Assembly (NCBI RefSeq): GCF_900109075.1
Contig: NZ_FNYS01000002.1
Location: forward strand, 186,001-250,000
Length of the DNA: 64,000 bases
Reading direction: 5' to 3'
Origin: Myroides marinus
Lineage (GTDB): Bacteria; Bacteroidota; Bacteroidia; Flavobacteriales; Flavobacteriaceae
A program made the position numbers and the translations under genes. Under the pieces are notes generated by a model. That model was given only the letters and a program-made list of their open reading frames with translations, searched no databases and had not been told where the DNA came from. The first letter of the stretch is position 1. The number at the start of each line of letters is the position of its first letter. Shown piece by piece: positions 1 through 7,305 of the stretch.

Positions 1-472
1 GATAGATAATACCACGTGGTATTAATAAATAATCTCCATACTTAAAAGTAAGGTTCCCCAGCATAGTGCGTAGAGTTCCCGTTCCCTTATGTATGAATAA
101 CAACTCATCCGAATCTGTGTTCTTGTAGAAATAATCCTTCATCGATTGTTTAGGAGCCGCTAATACAATGGTACAGTCACTATTGGTCAAAACTGCTTTT
201 CGGCTGTCTAAATAATCATTCTCAGGATCTACTTGAAATCCTCTTAATCGATAAGATTGAATGTTGTTTGCTTTTGCGATTTTAGGAGCTACACTATACT
301 GCCCTAAGATCTTTTTTACTTGAGTAGGTCTATGCTCGTGATACATATTAGTTGACATCCCGTCAAAACCAATTGTACCGAACAATTGCTCATAATACAA
401 GTCTCCGTTTTCCTTTCGGAACACCGTATGACGTTTAGGGGGAATACTCCCTAAGTGATGATATAAAGGCAT
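1..472 (-). CDS. hmgA: Homogentisate 1,2-dioxygenase, N-terminal part (cut by window start)
   Basis: The ATG at 472 opens a frame that runs without a stop to base 1, giving about 157 N-terminal residues. The protein starts MPLYHHLGSIPPKRHTVFRK, then has a YYEQLFGTIGF segment and a cupin-like stretch (ELLFIHKGTGTLRT, FKYGDYLLIPRG), which is how I recall bacterial and eukaryotic HmgA beginning. The enzyme opens the ring of homogentisate to maleylacetoacetate with Fe(II) and O2 in the cytosol, in tyrosine and phenylalanine breakdown. The metal ligands lie in the missing C-terminal part, so activity cannot be judged here. In this phylum it often sits with hppD, which would lie to the left, outside the window. 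Confidence 0.88.
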   Translation of the reverse strand, partial: MPLYHHLGSIPPKRHTVFRKENGDLYYEQLFGTIGFDGMSTNMYHEHRPTQVKKILGQYSVAPKIAKANNIQSYRLRGFQVDPENDYLDSRKAVLTNSDCTIVLAAPKQSMKDYFYKNTDSDELLFIHKGTGTLRTMLGNLTFKYGDYLLIPRGIIY

Positions 473-971
473 AATTACTTATAATTTTTTGGTTGGTAAT
501 AAAAAACATAGAGTCACCTATAACATATCAACAAAGTAAAACCTCAACATTCAACCGTATCAAGACAATTATAATCAACAAAACAGTTGAAATAATAAAG
601 TATTACACATACACAGAAATAGCTATAAACATCATTCAAGTGCTTAACACGCTATTAAAAGTTACACATAAAAGGGTTTTACTATTGTAGTAAATAAAGG
701 CTATCTATAAAGTATAATAAGTAAGAGTTCTCACTCAGGCTTGCGCTTGATGAGAAACTTTAAATAAGCCAATAAACCGTCCCATTGTGTTTTCATAATA
801 ACACAAATATCGACATAAAAATGAATTATACAACTTTTAGTCTAAATTTATTTTACATATCCACAACAAAACATCCCATATAAAATCATATTCTCAAACA
901 CACATAACACATATCAAACAATGCAAACGTTTTTTATTAGAAAAACTTTAAACAGTATAAAAACTTACAAT
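473..971. other. Intergenic region upstream of hmgA, with a hairpin and a tiny ORF
   Basis: This 500-bp gap between hmgA and the terminator of the patatin gene holds no convincing gene. A plus-strand open frame at 493-690 is lysine/isoleucine/threonine rich, has no family resemblance and looks like AT-rich background. On the minus strand a 21-codon frame (796-731, starts MKTQWDGLLAYLKFLIKRK) is followed closely by, and overlaps, a hairpin at 726-759 (stem of about 14 pairs with a TTGC loop). Both lie in the hmgA leader direction. They could be a leader peptide and attenuator-like hairpin, but there is no T-run and this is speculation. Confidence 0.3.
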
Positions 972-1011
972 AAATAAAGCCCATTAAACACGTGTTTAAT
1001 GGGCTTTATTT
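972..1011 (-). terminator. Perfect 40-bp palindrome, terminator of the patatin gene
   Basis: Bases 972-991 are the exact reverse complement of 992-1011. The palindrome sits 20 bp after the stop of the patatin-like gene and ends in T-rich sequence on both strands, so it can act in either direction. Confidence 0.8.
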
Positions 1012-1030
1012 ATATCATTACACTTACATA

Positions 1031-3271
1031 CTAGAACCAGAATCCAACAGCAAATATTGCTGATGTACTACCTGTATCAGGCGAATAAGTATATTTAAAC
1101 TCTATAGGTCCTATCATGGTCTGCATACCATATCCTACAGCATATCCAGTATACTTCGCACGAGTAAACCAATCGGAACTACCGAAGATATTATCTCCTG
1201 CATTAGCATAGTTTGCTGTAAAATTAATGTGGTGCTTCTTGAATATCTCATAGTCAAAAGTAATACTACCTGTTATAAAAGAGTTCCCACCTATACTCAA
1301 CAAATCGTATCCATAAAACGGAACAACATTATCTCTATCAGCAAATCCGTATCCTCCTAAATAATATCCAAATCCAATACTAGGAATACTTCCTCCTAAT
1401 GATGTACCTAATCTAGATCTAAGGTCTACTGCCAACTTATTAGTAATACGTGTAGCATATCCTACCTGTCCAGTAATCGTAGAAAAGTTATCAAAGTCAT
1501 ACGCTAGACTATTCCCATTATTTGAAGAGTAAAAGAAGTTTTTATACTCCCCTTTAAATAAGAATCCCTTTCTTGGGAAATACCTATTGTCATAAGTATC
1601 CATCGTCACATTTAAGAATCCTCCCAAATAATGATTTCTATCAAAACGAGAATAAGGAATATTTATCGTCTTACTTCTAATATCTAAGAAGCGGTGTTCT
1701 ATACCAATATTTAATAAATACTTCTGCTTATAGAAAGACTGAAAATACAGCTTGTTTTCTAAGTCAGCATAGTCTACCCCGAACATAGATGGAGCTCCTT
1801 CTATCACGATAGGTTCTCCACTTGCTTCACTAAGAATAGAGAATGGCAAATCTCTTTTAAATTGATTATATCGAGATGATACTCCTACACTCCAATAGAA
1901 ACCGTTATCGATAAAATAATTAAAATTATAACGAACATTATCTCCTAAAGCTAAATCTAAAGACGCAACATCACTCTTCGTAAATAAGTTCTTCTGAGTC
2001 ACATTGACTAATGCAGCTGCTTTATACAGTCCGTCATAGTGTACTCCAAGTTTTAAGTAGCGATTTACAGGATTCTCTACTAACGTCATATCTAACTCAT
2101 CCTTTTCTCCGTCAGCGATAAAGCGGTAAGTCATACTACTAAAGTTTTCTGTACCATTTAGCTGTGTAATACCATCTGCTAATTGATCAAAAGATATCTT
2201 AGTATTAGGCTTGAACCCTAGCTTACCATGTACATATCTTCGAGTGAATCGGTTCAGTCCATGTATATCTATCTTAGACACACTTATCGAGTCTGACTCT
2301 TTAGGCACATAGTGCTCTTTAGCCACATCCTTATTCCCTCCTAATAACTTAAGATCTACTATCACCTTATTAGCGGCGTCTACCCCTCTAGAAATAATTG
2401 GCTCTCCTTCGTCAAAAGAAACCACTGTATATCCTACAATATCAGGTTTGATATATACATCAGTCTTAGGCAGCTTATCTTTCATCTGTCTAATCGTAGA
2501 ATAATTAGATATCTGCAGTAATAAATCAGGCGCACCTTCTATCTCTTTTATCGTCTTTAAGTCATCCTGTACATCTACACCGATAACAATATCAGCTCCC
2601 ATTTTACGTAACTCATCGATCGGATAGTTATTCACCACACCTCCATCGATCAAGTATTTACCATCTATCTCCACTGGAGCAAACAAAGATGGAAACGCGC
2701 CACTTGCAAGTATTACTTGTGGTAGGTACCCTTCTTTTAATATCACTGGCTCTCCTGTCTCAAGGTTAGTAGCGATACATAAAAAAGGAACCTTTAACTT
2801 ACTAAAATCGTCTACGTGACGCACATGCGCCAATAGTTTATTCATCAGGTTATAATTGTACATCCCTCGAGATAATGCCTTTGGAAAACCAATCTTAAAC
2901 TTATCGAACGGCAATGTCAATGCGTATATCTCATCATTTTTCTTCTCATAGAACGATTTAGAGATACGAGGTATATAATCCTTAATCAGAGCTGACACAT
3001 CTATACTATTAAAGATAGAGTCAAGCTCAGTAGCTGTATATCCAGATGCATACAGACCCCCGACTATAGCTCCCATACTGGTCCCTGCTATATAGTCAAC
3101 TTTCACCCCTTCTTCCTCCAATACTTTTAGCACTCCGATATGAGCTAATCCCTTAGCACCACCTCCACTTAGTACTAAACCTACCTTCGGTCTATCCTTT
3201 TCACCCTCCGCAGCATAACTATTTGATGTTAAACATATAGCGAGTAAAATCACTGTAATTATTCTTCGCAT
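1031..3271 (-). CDS. Patatin-like phospholipase with C-terminal BamA-like barrel
   Basis: This 746-residue protein has a signal peptide (about residues 1-20), a patatin domain and a C-terminal outer-membrane barrel. The patatin part shows the oxyanion loop SGGGAKG (35-41), the nucleophile motif GTSMG with Ser65, and the Asp-Gly-Gly of the catalytic dyad at 209-211. A POTRA-like linker (about 330-390) leads into an Omp85/surface-antigen type barrel that ends in a phenylalanine-tryptophan-phenylalanine tip, as expected for insertion by BAM. This order matches the PlpD/type Vd architecture, in which a lipid acyl hydrolase is linked to its own barrel. The substrate is not visible from sequence. 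It lies 19 bp downstream of uvrC on the same strand and may be co-transcribed. Confidence 0.9.
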   Translation of the reverse strand: MRRIITVILLAICLTSNSYAAEGEKDRPKVGLVLSGGGAKGLAHIGVLKVLEEEGVKVDYIAGTSMGAIVGGLYASGYTATELDSIFNSIDVSALIKDYIPRISKSFYEKKNDEIYALTLPFDKFKIGFPKALSRGMYNYNLMNKLLAHVRHVDDFSKLKVPFLCIATNLETGEPVILKEGYLPQVILASGAFPSLFAPVEIDGKYLIDGGVVNNYPIDELRKMGADIVIGVDVQDDLKTIKEIEGAPDLLLQISNYSTIRQMKDKLPKTDVYIKPDIVGYTVVSFDEGEPIISRGVDAANKVIVDLKLLGGNKDVAKEHYVPKESDSISVSKIDIHGLNRFTRRYVHGKLGFKPNTKISFDQLADGITQLNGTENFSSMTYRFIADGEKDELDMTLVENPVNRYLKLGVHYDGLYKAAALVNVTQKNLFTKSDVASLDLALGDNVRYNFNYFIDNGFYWSVGVSSRYNQFKRDLPFSILSEASGEPIVIEGAPSMFGVDYADLENKLYFQSFYKQKYLLNIGIEHRFLDIRSKTINIPYSRFDRNHYLGGFLNVTMDTYDNRYFPRKGFLFKGEYKNFFYSSNNGNSLAYDFDNFSTITGQVGYATRITNKLAVDLRSRLGTSLGGSIPSIGFGYYLGGYGFADRDNVVPFYGYDLLSIGGNSFITGSITFDYEIFKKHHINFTANYANAGDNIFGSSDWFTRAKYTGYAVGYGMQTMIGPIEFKYTYSPDTGSTSAIFAVGFWF

Positions 3272-3290
3272 AGCTTTTTCAATTTTTCCT

Positions 3291-5087
3291 CTAATTTACT
3301 TGAAAAAAATCAAATACTAGCTTTCCTTTAGACTTTCCTATAACTTTTTCTAAGTCCTCTAGACTAGCCTCTTTGATTCTTTTTGTTGATTTAAAATGGT
3401 TCATTAGTGTAGTCTTTGTCTTCTCACCCACACCACTTATGCTATCCATTTCACTTGTTATTGCATTCTTACTTCTTTGATTTCTATGGAAAGTTAATCC
3501 GAATCGGTGTGCCTCATCTCTCAAGTGAATAATCACCTTCATCGTCTCCGATCGCTTATCTAGATACAGCGGAATGCTATCTCCTGGATAAAAGATTTCT
3601 TCTAGTCTCTCAGCCAAACTGATGATAGCCACTTTCCCTCTAATACCTAATCGCTCCAGACATCCCACAGCTACACCCAGCTGTCCTTTACCTCCATCTA
3701 TCACGATTAAGTCAGGCAAAGGTTGTCCCTCTTCTAGTACTCTCTTATAGCGTCTATACACGATTTCTTCCATCGTATCATAATCATTCGGCCCCTCCAC
3801 AGTCTTCACATTAAAGTGGCGATAATCCTTCTTACTTGGCTTCCCATCTTTAAACACTACACAGGCAGACACTGGATTAGTACCGTGTATATTCGAGTTA
3901 TCAAAACACTCTATATGTCGAGGTTCCACATGCATACGCAAATCCTTCTTCATCTGAGTCATGATACGATTCACATGACGTTCAGGATCTACTATCTTGA
4001 TTTGTTTTAGTTGATCTATTCTGTAGTACTTAGCGTTTCGTTCAGATAAGTCTAGTAGCTTCTTCTTATCCCCTAACTTTGGCACAGTCACATGTATTCC
4101 ATCCTGAACCTCAACATCAAAAGGAACAATAATCTCTTTCGAGTTCAAGTGAAAACGCTCTCTTAATTCTGTAATTGCTAATTCTAACAGCTCCTCATCT
4201 GTCTCATCCAGTTTCTTCTTTAACTCCATCGTATGCGATCGGATAATGGCACCGTATGATACTTGTAAGAAGTTTACATACGCCGCTGACTCATCAGAGA
4301 TAATTGAGAACACATCTACATTACTAATCTTAGAGCTCACGATAGTAGACTTAGACTGGTAATTCTCTAACAAGTCTATCTTATCCTTGACCTTCTGCGC
4401 TTCTTCAAACTCCATATTCGAAGCCAACTCCATCATATAATCCTTAAAGTCCTTCAGACTATCTTTAAAGTTTCCTTTCAGAATATCACGTATTGCTTTT
4501 ATCTTATTGTCATACTTCACATCAGATTCGCGTTCTTCACATGGCCCACCACAGTTGCCGATATGATATTCTAAACAGACTTTATACTTACCACTTCGGA
4601 TATTACTCGTAGTCAAATCTAGGTTACACGTACGCAACGGGTATAACTCTTTAATCAAGTCTATAAGTGTATGCACAGTCTTAATACTCGTATAAGGACC
4701 GAAATATTCTGACCCGTCCTTTACCATACGACGAGTAGTGAACACTCTCGGAAAAGGTTCTTTCTTAATACATATCCATGGATAACTCTTATCATCTTTT
4801 AACAACACATTATAGCGAGGTTGCAACTGCTTAATCAAGTTATTCTCTAACAATAATGCATCTGTCTCCGTAGGAACTACGATGTGCTTTATCGTCACTA
4901 TCTTCTTAACTAATACATTCGTCTTAGCGTTATCGTGAACCTTATTAAAGTACGAACTAACTCTTTTCTTTAAATTCTTTGCCTTACCGACATAGAGGAT
5001 CTTATCATCCTTGTCATAGTATTGATATACTCCTGGTTGATCTGGTAATGTCTGAATCTGTATCGCTAAAGAAGGTGTAACCTGCAT
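3291..5087 (-). CDS. uvrC: UvrABC system protein C
   Basis: At 598 residues this is normal length for UvrC, the subunit that makes both incisions around a lesion in nucleotide excision repair after UvrA2B loading. The N-terminus has the GIY-YIG nuclease (GVYQYYDKDDKILYVGKAKN, about residues 19-38). The middle has a UVR motif that contacts UvrB (FEEAQKVKDKIDLLE, about 220-235). The C-terminal half has the RNase H-like nuclease (ECFDNSNIHG; VIDGGKGQL) and ends in a helix-hairpin-helix segment (ISGVGEKTK). The ATG start at 5087 gives a GIY-YIG domain beginning where expected. All expected domains are present. Confidence 0.97.
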   Translation of the reverse strand: MQVTPSLAIQIQTLPDQPGVYQYYDKDDKILYVGKAKNLKKRVSSYFNKVHDNAKTNVLVKKIVTIKHIVVPTETDALLLENNLIKQLQPRYNVLLKDDKSYPWICIKKEPFPRVFTTRRMVKDGSEYFGPYTSIKTVHTLIDLIKELYPLRTCNLDLTTSNIRSGKYKVCLEYHIGNCGGPCEERESDVKYDNKIKAIRDILKGNFKDSLKDFKDYMMELASNMEFEEAQKVKDKIDLLENYQSKSTIVSSKISNVDVFSIISDESAAYVNFLQVSYGAIIRSHTMELKKKLDETDEELLELAITELRERFHLNSKEIIVPFDVEVQDGIHVTVPKLGDKKKLLDLSERNAKYYRIDQLKQIKIVDPERHVNRIMTQMKKDLRMHVEPRHIECFDNSNIHGTNPVSACVVFKDGKPSKKDYRHFNVKTVEGPNDYDTMEEIVYRRYKRVLEEGQPLPDLIVIDGGKGQLGVAVGCLERLGIRGKVAIISLAERLEEIFYPGDSIPLYLDKRSETMKVIIHLRDEAHRFGLTFHRNQRSKNAITSEMDSISGVGEKTKTTLMNHFKSTKRIKEASLEDLEKVIGKSKGKLVFDFFQVN

Positions 5088-5291
5088 AATAATCTGTTAT
5101 GAAATACAAATTTAAACTTTATGAAATACTTATCCCGTTTCGAGATAAGTTTATTGTTCTACTTAACTTTCTTAGCACTGTATTGAGTGTAGTCATTAGT
5201 ATCAAACTCATTACAATTATTTAACGCCCTATATTCTAACAGTATAAAAGCATTTTAAACATCCTTGTATCAATGAATTAGTCAAAACGAT

Positions 5292-5489
5292 ATGAAAAAA
5301 CAAACTATATCAAATAGCGAAGAGAATACAGCTAGTGTTTTGACGCATATTTCCTCTATTCCTCAGTATGACCATATACTAGGTGAATTGCCTCAATGGC
5401 AAAAAGACATTCTAGACCAGAGACTTAAAAACCTAGAACACGAAAGCAATTTGAAGCCAATAGATGAATTATTAGATTTATTGGATTAA
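5292..5489 (+). CDS. Probable antitoxin of a RelE/ParE-type module
   Basis: This 65-residue acidic protein ends in the segment IDELLDLLD, which resembles the toxin-binding tail of small antitoxins paired with RelE/ParE toxins in Bacteroidota. The N-terminus carries no recognisable DNA-binding domain. It is followed after 2 bp by a RelE/ParE-like coding remnant on the same strand, and that pairing is the main support for the call. The toxin is broken (next entry), so the antitoxin may now be an orphan or may still neutralise a related toxin elsewhere. The family assignment rests on context and general character, not on a tested match. Confidence 0.65.
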   Translation: MKKQTISNSEENTASVLTHISSIPQYDHILGELPQWQKDILDQRLKNLEHESNLKPIDELLDLLD

Positions 5490-5491
5490 CT

Positions 5492-5771
5492 ATTTCATAT
5501 ACTGTTCTTTATCATACAGATGCTACACATGATATTATATCAGCTAAGCATTGGTATAAAGAACAATTAGATGGTTTAGACAAGAGGTTCACATTAGCCA
5601 TCAAACAAACGATAATACTTATCTCTTCCAATCCTCTTCAATTTGAAATAAGATATAGAAATACCCGTATAGCATATACTCCAGTATTTCCTTATGGTGT
5701 CCACTACACCCTAAATCAAGACAACAATACTAGCAGTAATGCATACTTCTAGAAAGAGAAGAAACTCCTAA
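5492..5771 (+). pseudogene. Decayed RelE/ParE-type toxin gene
   Basis: Reading from 5492 gives a RelE/ParE-like protein: it opens ISYTVLYHTDATHDI, then a SAKHWYKEQLDGLDKRF helix, then FEIRYRNTRIAYTPVFPYGVHY strand segments in shorter form, as in toxins of about 97 residues. Two lesions are visible. No ATG or GTG opens the frame: the codon where a start is expected is ATT at 5492, and a TGA lies upstream at 5465. Near 5728 the frame is lost. The original frame stops at 5750-5752, while the expected C-terminus (AVMHTSRKRRNS) continues in another frame from about 5730 to the stop at 5769-5771. I infer loss of the start and an indel, and an inactive toxin. Sequencing error could account for the indel but not easily for both lesions. 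Confidence 0.75.
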
Positions 5772-5798
5772 GTGTGTACTTAGGAGTTTCTTCTCTTT
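5753..5798 (+). terminator. Strong hairpin ending the toxin-antitoxin remnant
   Basis: A 21-bp perfect stem with a GTGT loop (5753-5773 against 5778-5798) is followed by a T-run. It overlaps the last codons of the broken toxin, so the stop at 5769-5771 lies inside the stem. Confidence 0.85.
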
Positions 5799-5853
5799 TT
5801 ACTAATCTTCTTATCATATCTTAGGATAGATTTTACTGCGTTGTTTTTATCTA

Positions 5854-6351
5854 TTACTTTTCCTCTCTTCTCATATACAACAATAATCCTACTAAATACT
5901 CATTATCAATCGTAATAGTTCTTATCAGCTCTTTTCTAATATTTAAACTTCGGAAGAACTCACCTTTCACATCGATTAAAGATACTCGTATTGAATGTTT
6001 AAAAATATTCTCAATATACCCGACCAAAATATAATCACTAGACTCCAAACCTATCTGAAACAAAATATTATTCGTAAATAAACAATTAAGTACACCATCT
6101 ATGCTTTCTTCATTTACCCATCTACTATCTGACTGAGCAAGTAATTTAAGCTTCTCATTAATGACATATTTTTTTACCTGATTATCGATAGAAGTAATCC
6201 TTCGCACATACTTCATATTGACTATTATTACCCCATCCAAGAAGAAATCGTCTGTTACTTCTTTTAGCACTATGAAATCACTCTTGTTTTCATAAATCAC
6301 ACCCGTAATTTTTTCTTTCCATCTGTTTACTTTAACCTCTACTATATCCAT
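5854..6351 (-). CDS. Hypothetical protein, 165 residues
   Basis: I do not recognise this family. The ATG at 6351 (start MDIVEVKVNRWKEK) is preferred, because the longer frame opens with TTG at 6429 and its added residues look unstructured. The protein is soluble, has no signal peptide and is rich in beta-forming segments. Two parts look alike in pattern: one around residues 12-50 (KITGVIYENKSDFIVLKEV, then a hydrophobic strand and RRIT) and one around 100-150 (YILVGYIENIFKHSIRVSL, then IRTITIDN). That could mean two small barrel-like (Sm- or PRC-like) repeats, but this is only a pattern impression. It is in a small accessory patch after the decayed toxin. Confidence 0.6.
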   Translation of the reverse strand: MDIVEVKVNRWKEKITGVIYENKSDFIVLKEVTDDFFLDGVIIVNMKYVRRITSIDNQVKKYVINEKLKLLAQSDSRWVNEESIDGVLNCLFTNNILFQIGLESSDYILVGYIENIFKHSIRVSLIDVKGEFFRSLNIRKELIRTITIDNEYLVGLLLYMRREEK

Positions 6352-6422
6352 AACTACAATTTGATAATAATATTCACTTAGGATAGTCCTGAAAACAATT
6401 GTATACTTCTCAAAAAACTTTA

Positions 6423-6539
6423 TTAACAAGAAAAAAACATCACCCTCACCCTAGTAATCAGTAAGATATGATTCGATTGTGAGTTTTCTACTAACCCTTT
6501 TTTAAAGAAGTCCAATACCTCCTTTTCTAATCCTTCCAT
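6423..6539 (-). CDS. Possible 38-residue ORF or gene remnant
   Basis: An ATG at 6539 opens a 38-codon frame (MEGLEKEVLDFFKKGLVENS and a hydrophobic tail) ending at 6423. The N-terminal half has a plausible amphipathic composition, but no family is recognised and there is no clear ribosome-binding site. It could be the 5' end of a gene whose rest has been lost, or chance. Confidence 0.2.
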   Translation of the reverse strand: MEGLEKEVLDFFKKGLVENSQSNHILLITRVRVMFFSC

Positions 6540-6622
6540 AATCTAACGCACAATTATGCTGTTAAAGCTTTATAGCCTACCTAGCCTAAATTACAAATCG
6601 ACACTATAATTTATAGGATCCA

Positions 6623-6856
6623 TCAGGACTCTAATTGATAAGTAATAGCAGGGTTATCAAATCCGTTTTCAAAAATGTGCAACCTACTACAAGTAGGACA
6701 TTTAACAGTTATTATCATCTCACGATACAACACTTCTGTATCTACCAATCCCTGAAAGTTATCATACTTCTGATCTGATATCATCAAATACTGATGAGGA
6801 GAAGGTATCTCACTTAAGTTGATTACCTCACTACATACACACTTAAGTTTAGGCAT
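6623..6856 (-). CDS. Small conserved-looking protein with two cysteine pairs
   Basis: This 77-residue protein has cysteines near the N-terminus (LKCVC, residues 5-8) and a second pair near the middle (VKCPTCSRLHIFENG). Together they could bind one zinc ion like a small zinc ribbon. The start MPKLKCVCSEVINLSEIPSP and the CPTC-RLHIF segment resemble a short hypothetical family I recall from several bacterial phyla, but I know no function for it. It has no signal peptide, so it is probably cytosolic. It stands alone between two AT-rich gaps. Confidence 0.65.
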   Translation of the reverse strand: MPKLKCVCSEVINLSEIPSPHQYLMISDQKYDNFQGLVDTEVLYREMIITVKCPTCSRLHIFENGFDNPAITYQLES

Positions 6857-6992
6857 ATATTTTTAATTTATCTTTAATAATTTCCCTCTTCATTTATACT
6901 AAGTCAATAGTAAATATACTTAATCCTCATCAATAATAACATCACAAATCAAATAGGTATGTCCTGATTTTTAATCAATCGCTTACTTACAT

Positions 6993-7006
6993 TGCCCTCA
7001 TTTGGA
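6993..7006 (+). repeat. 14-mer shared with the region upstream of the second RNA copy
   Basis: TTGCCCTCATTTGG occurs here and again at 40454-40467. The two copies lie 105 and 106 bp before the respective TAnnTTTG boxes of the two 88-nt RNA copies. It may be a shared upstream regulatory site or the residue of a longer duplication. Confidence 0.6.
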
Positions 7007-7097
7007 GATAATAAGCTCATTTGATTAAAACGAGCTAATATGATCATTCAAAAACAACATAAATTACTGATTATCAATATACAACAAAATATAAATT

Positions 7098-7105
7098 TAC
7101 TTTTG
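7098..7105 (+). promoter_or_regulatory. TACTTTTG box, -7 element of RNA copy 1
   Basis: It matches the Bacteroidota -7 consensus TAnnTTTG and ends five bases before the conserved RNA block starts. The second copy has TAGTTTTG at the same offset. Confidence 0.65.
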
Positions 7106-7109
7106 TTTT

Positions 7110-7197
7110 GATAGTGTTTGGTAATTCTCTGTGTTTACTTGGGATGAGAGGCTGTTTTCAAAACCGTAGCAAACTCGTACCCAAAGCATCTACTATC
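7110..7197 (+). ncRNA. Candidate structured RNA, copy 1 of 2 (88 nt)
   Basis: It aligns without gaps with 40572-40659 at 74 of 88 positions. An outer stem pairs GATAGTG at the 5' end with TACTATC at the 3' end. A second stem pairs element positions 16-20 with 37-41. In this copy it has C-G, T-A, C-G where copy 2 has T-A, C-G, T-A at positions 18/39, 19/38 and 20/37. The loop segment TTGGG (30-34) can pair with CCCAA (71-75), which would be a pseudoknot. GTTTTCAAAAC (45-55) is unchanged in both copies. It lies 108 bp before the deacylase gene with no terminator between, so it could be an RNA with read-through or a 5' leader element. The Rfam Flavo-1 motif is one known family to test. Confidence 0.7.
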
Positions 7198-7305
7198 TGT
7201 GTTACAATATTAGAGCAAGTTTAAACCCTTTCAATTAAAACTCAATTGGGATACTGCCTAAATTCGAAACTTTTAATATCTTCACAATCAAAAATTGTTA
7301 GGAAG

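Noticed and set aside
493..690. 65-codon plus-strand open frame upstream of hmgA
   Set aside because: Composition is dominated by Ile, Lys, Thr and Asn as expected from AT-rich non-coding DNA. It has no family resemblance and no ribosome-binding site.
5854..6429. Longer version of the unknown 165-residue protein
   Set aside because: The extended frame opens with TTG. The internal ATG at 6351 gives a more normal N-terminus.
7110..7197. RNA copy 1 considered as a riboswitch for the M14-like gene
   Set aside because: No terminator or anti-terminator is visible between it and the gene. The second copy is not in front of any same-strand gene, so a cis role is not favoured, although it is not excluded.
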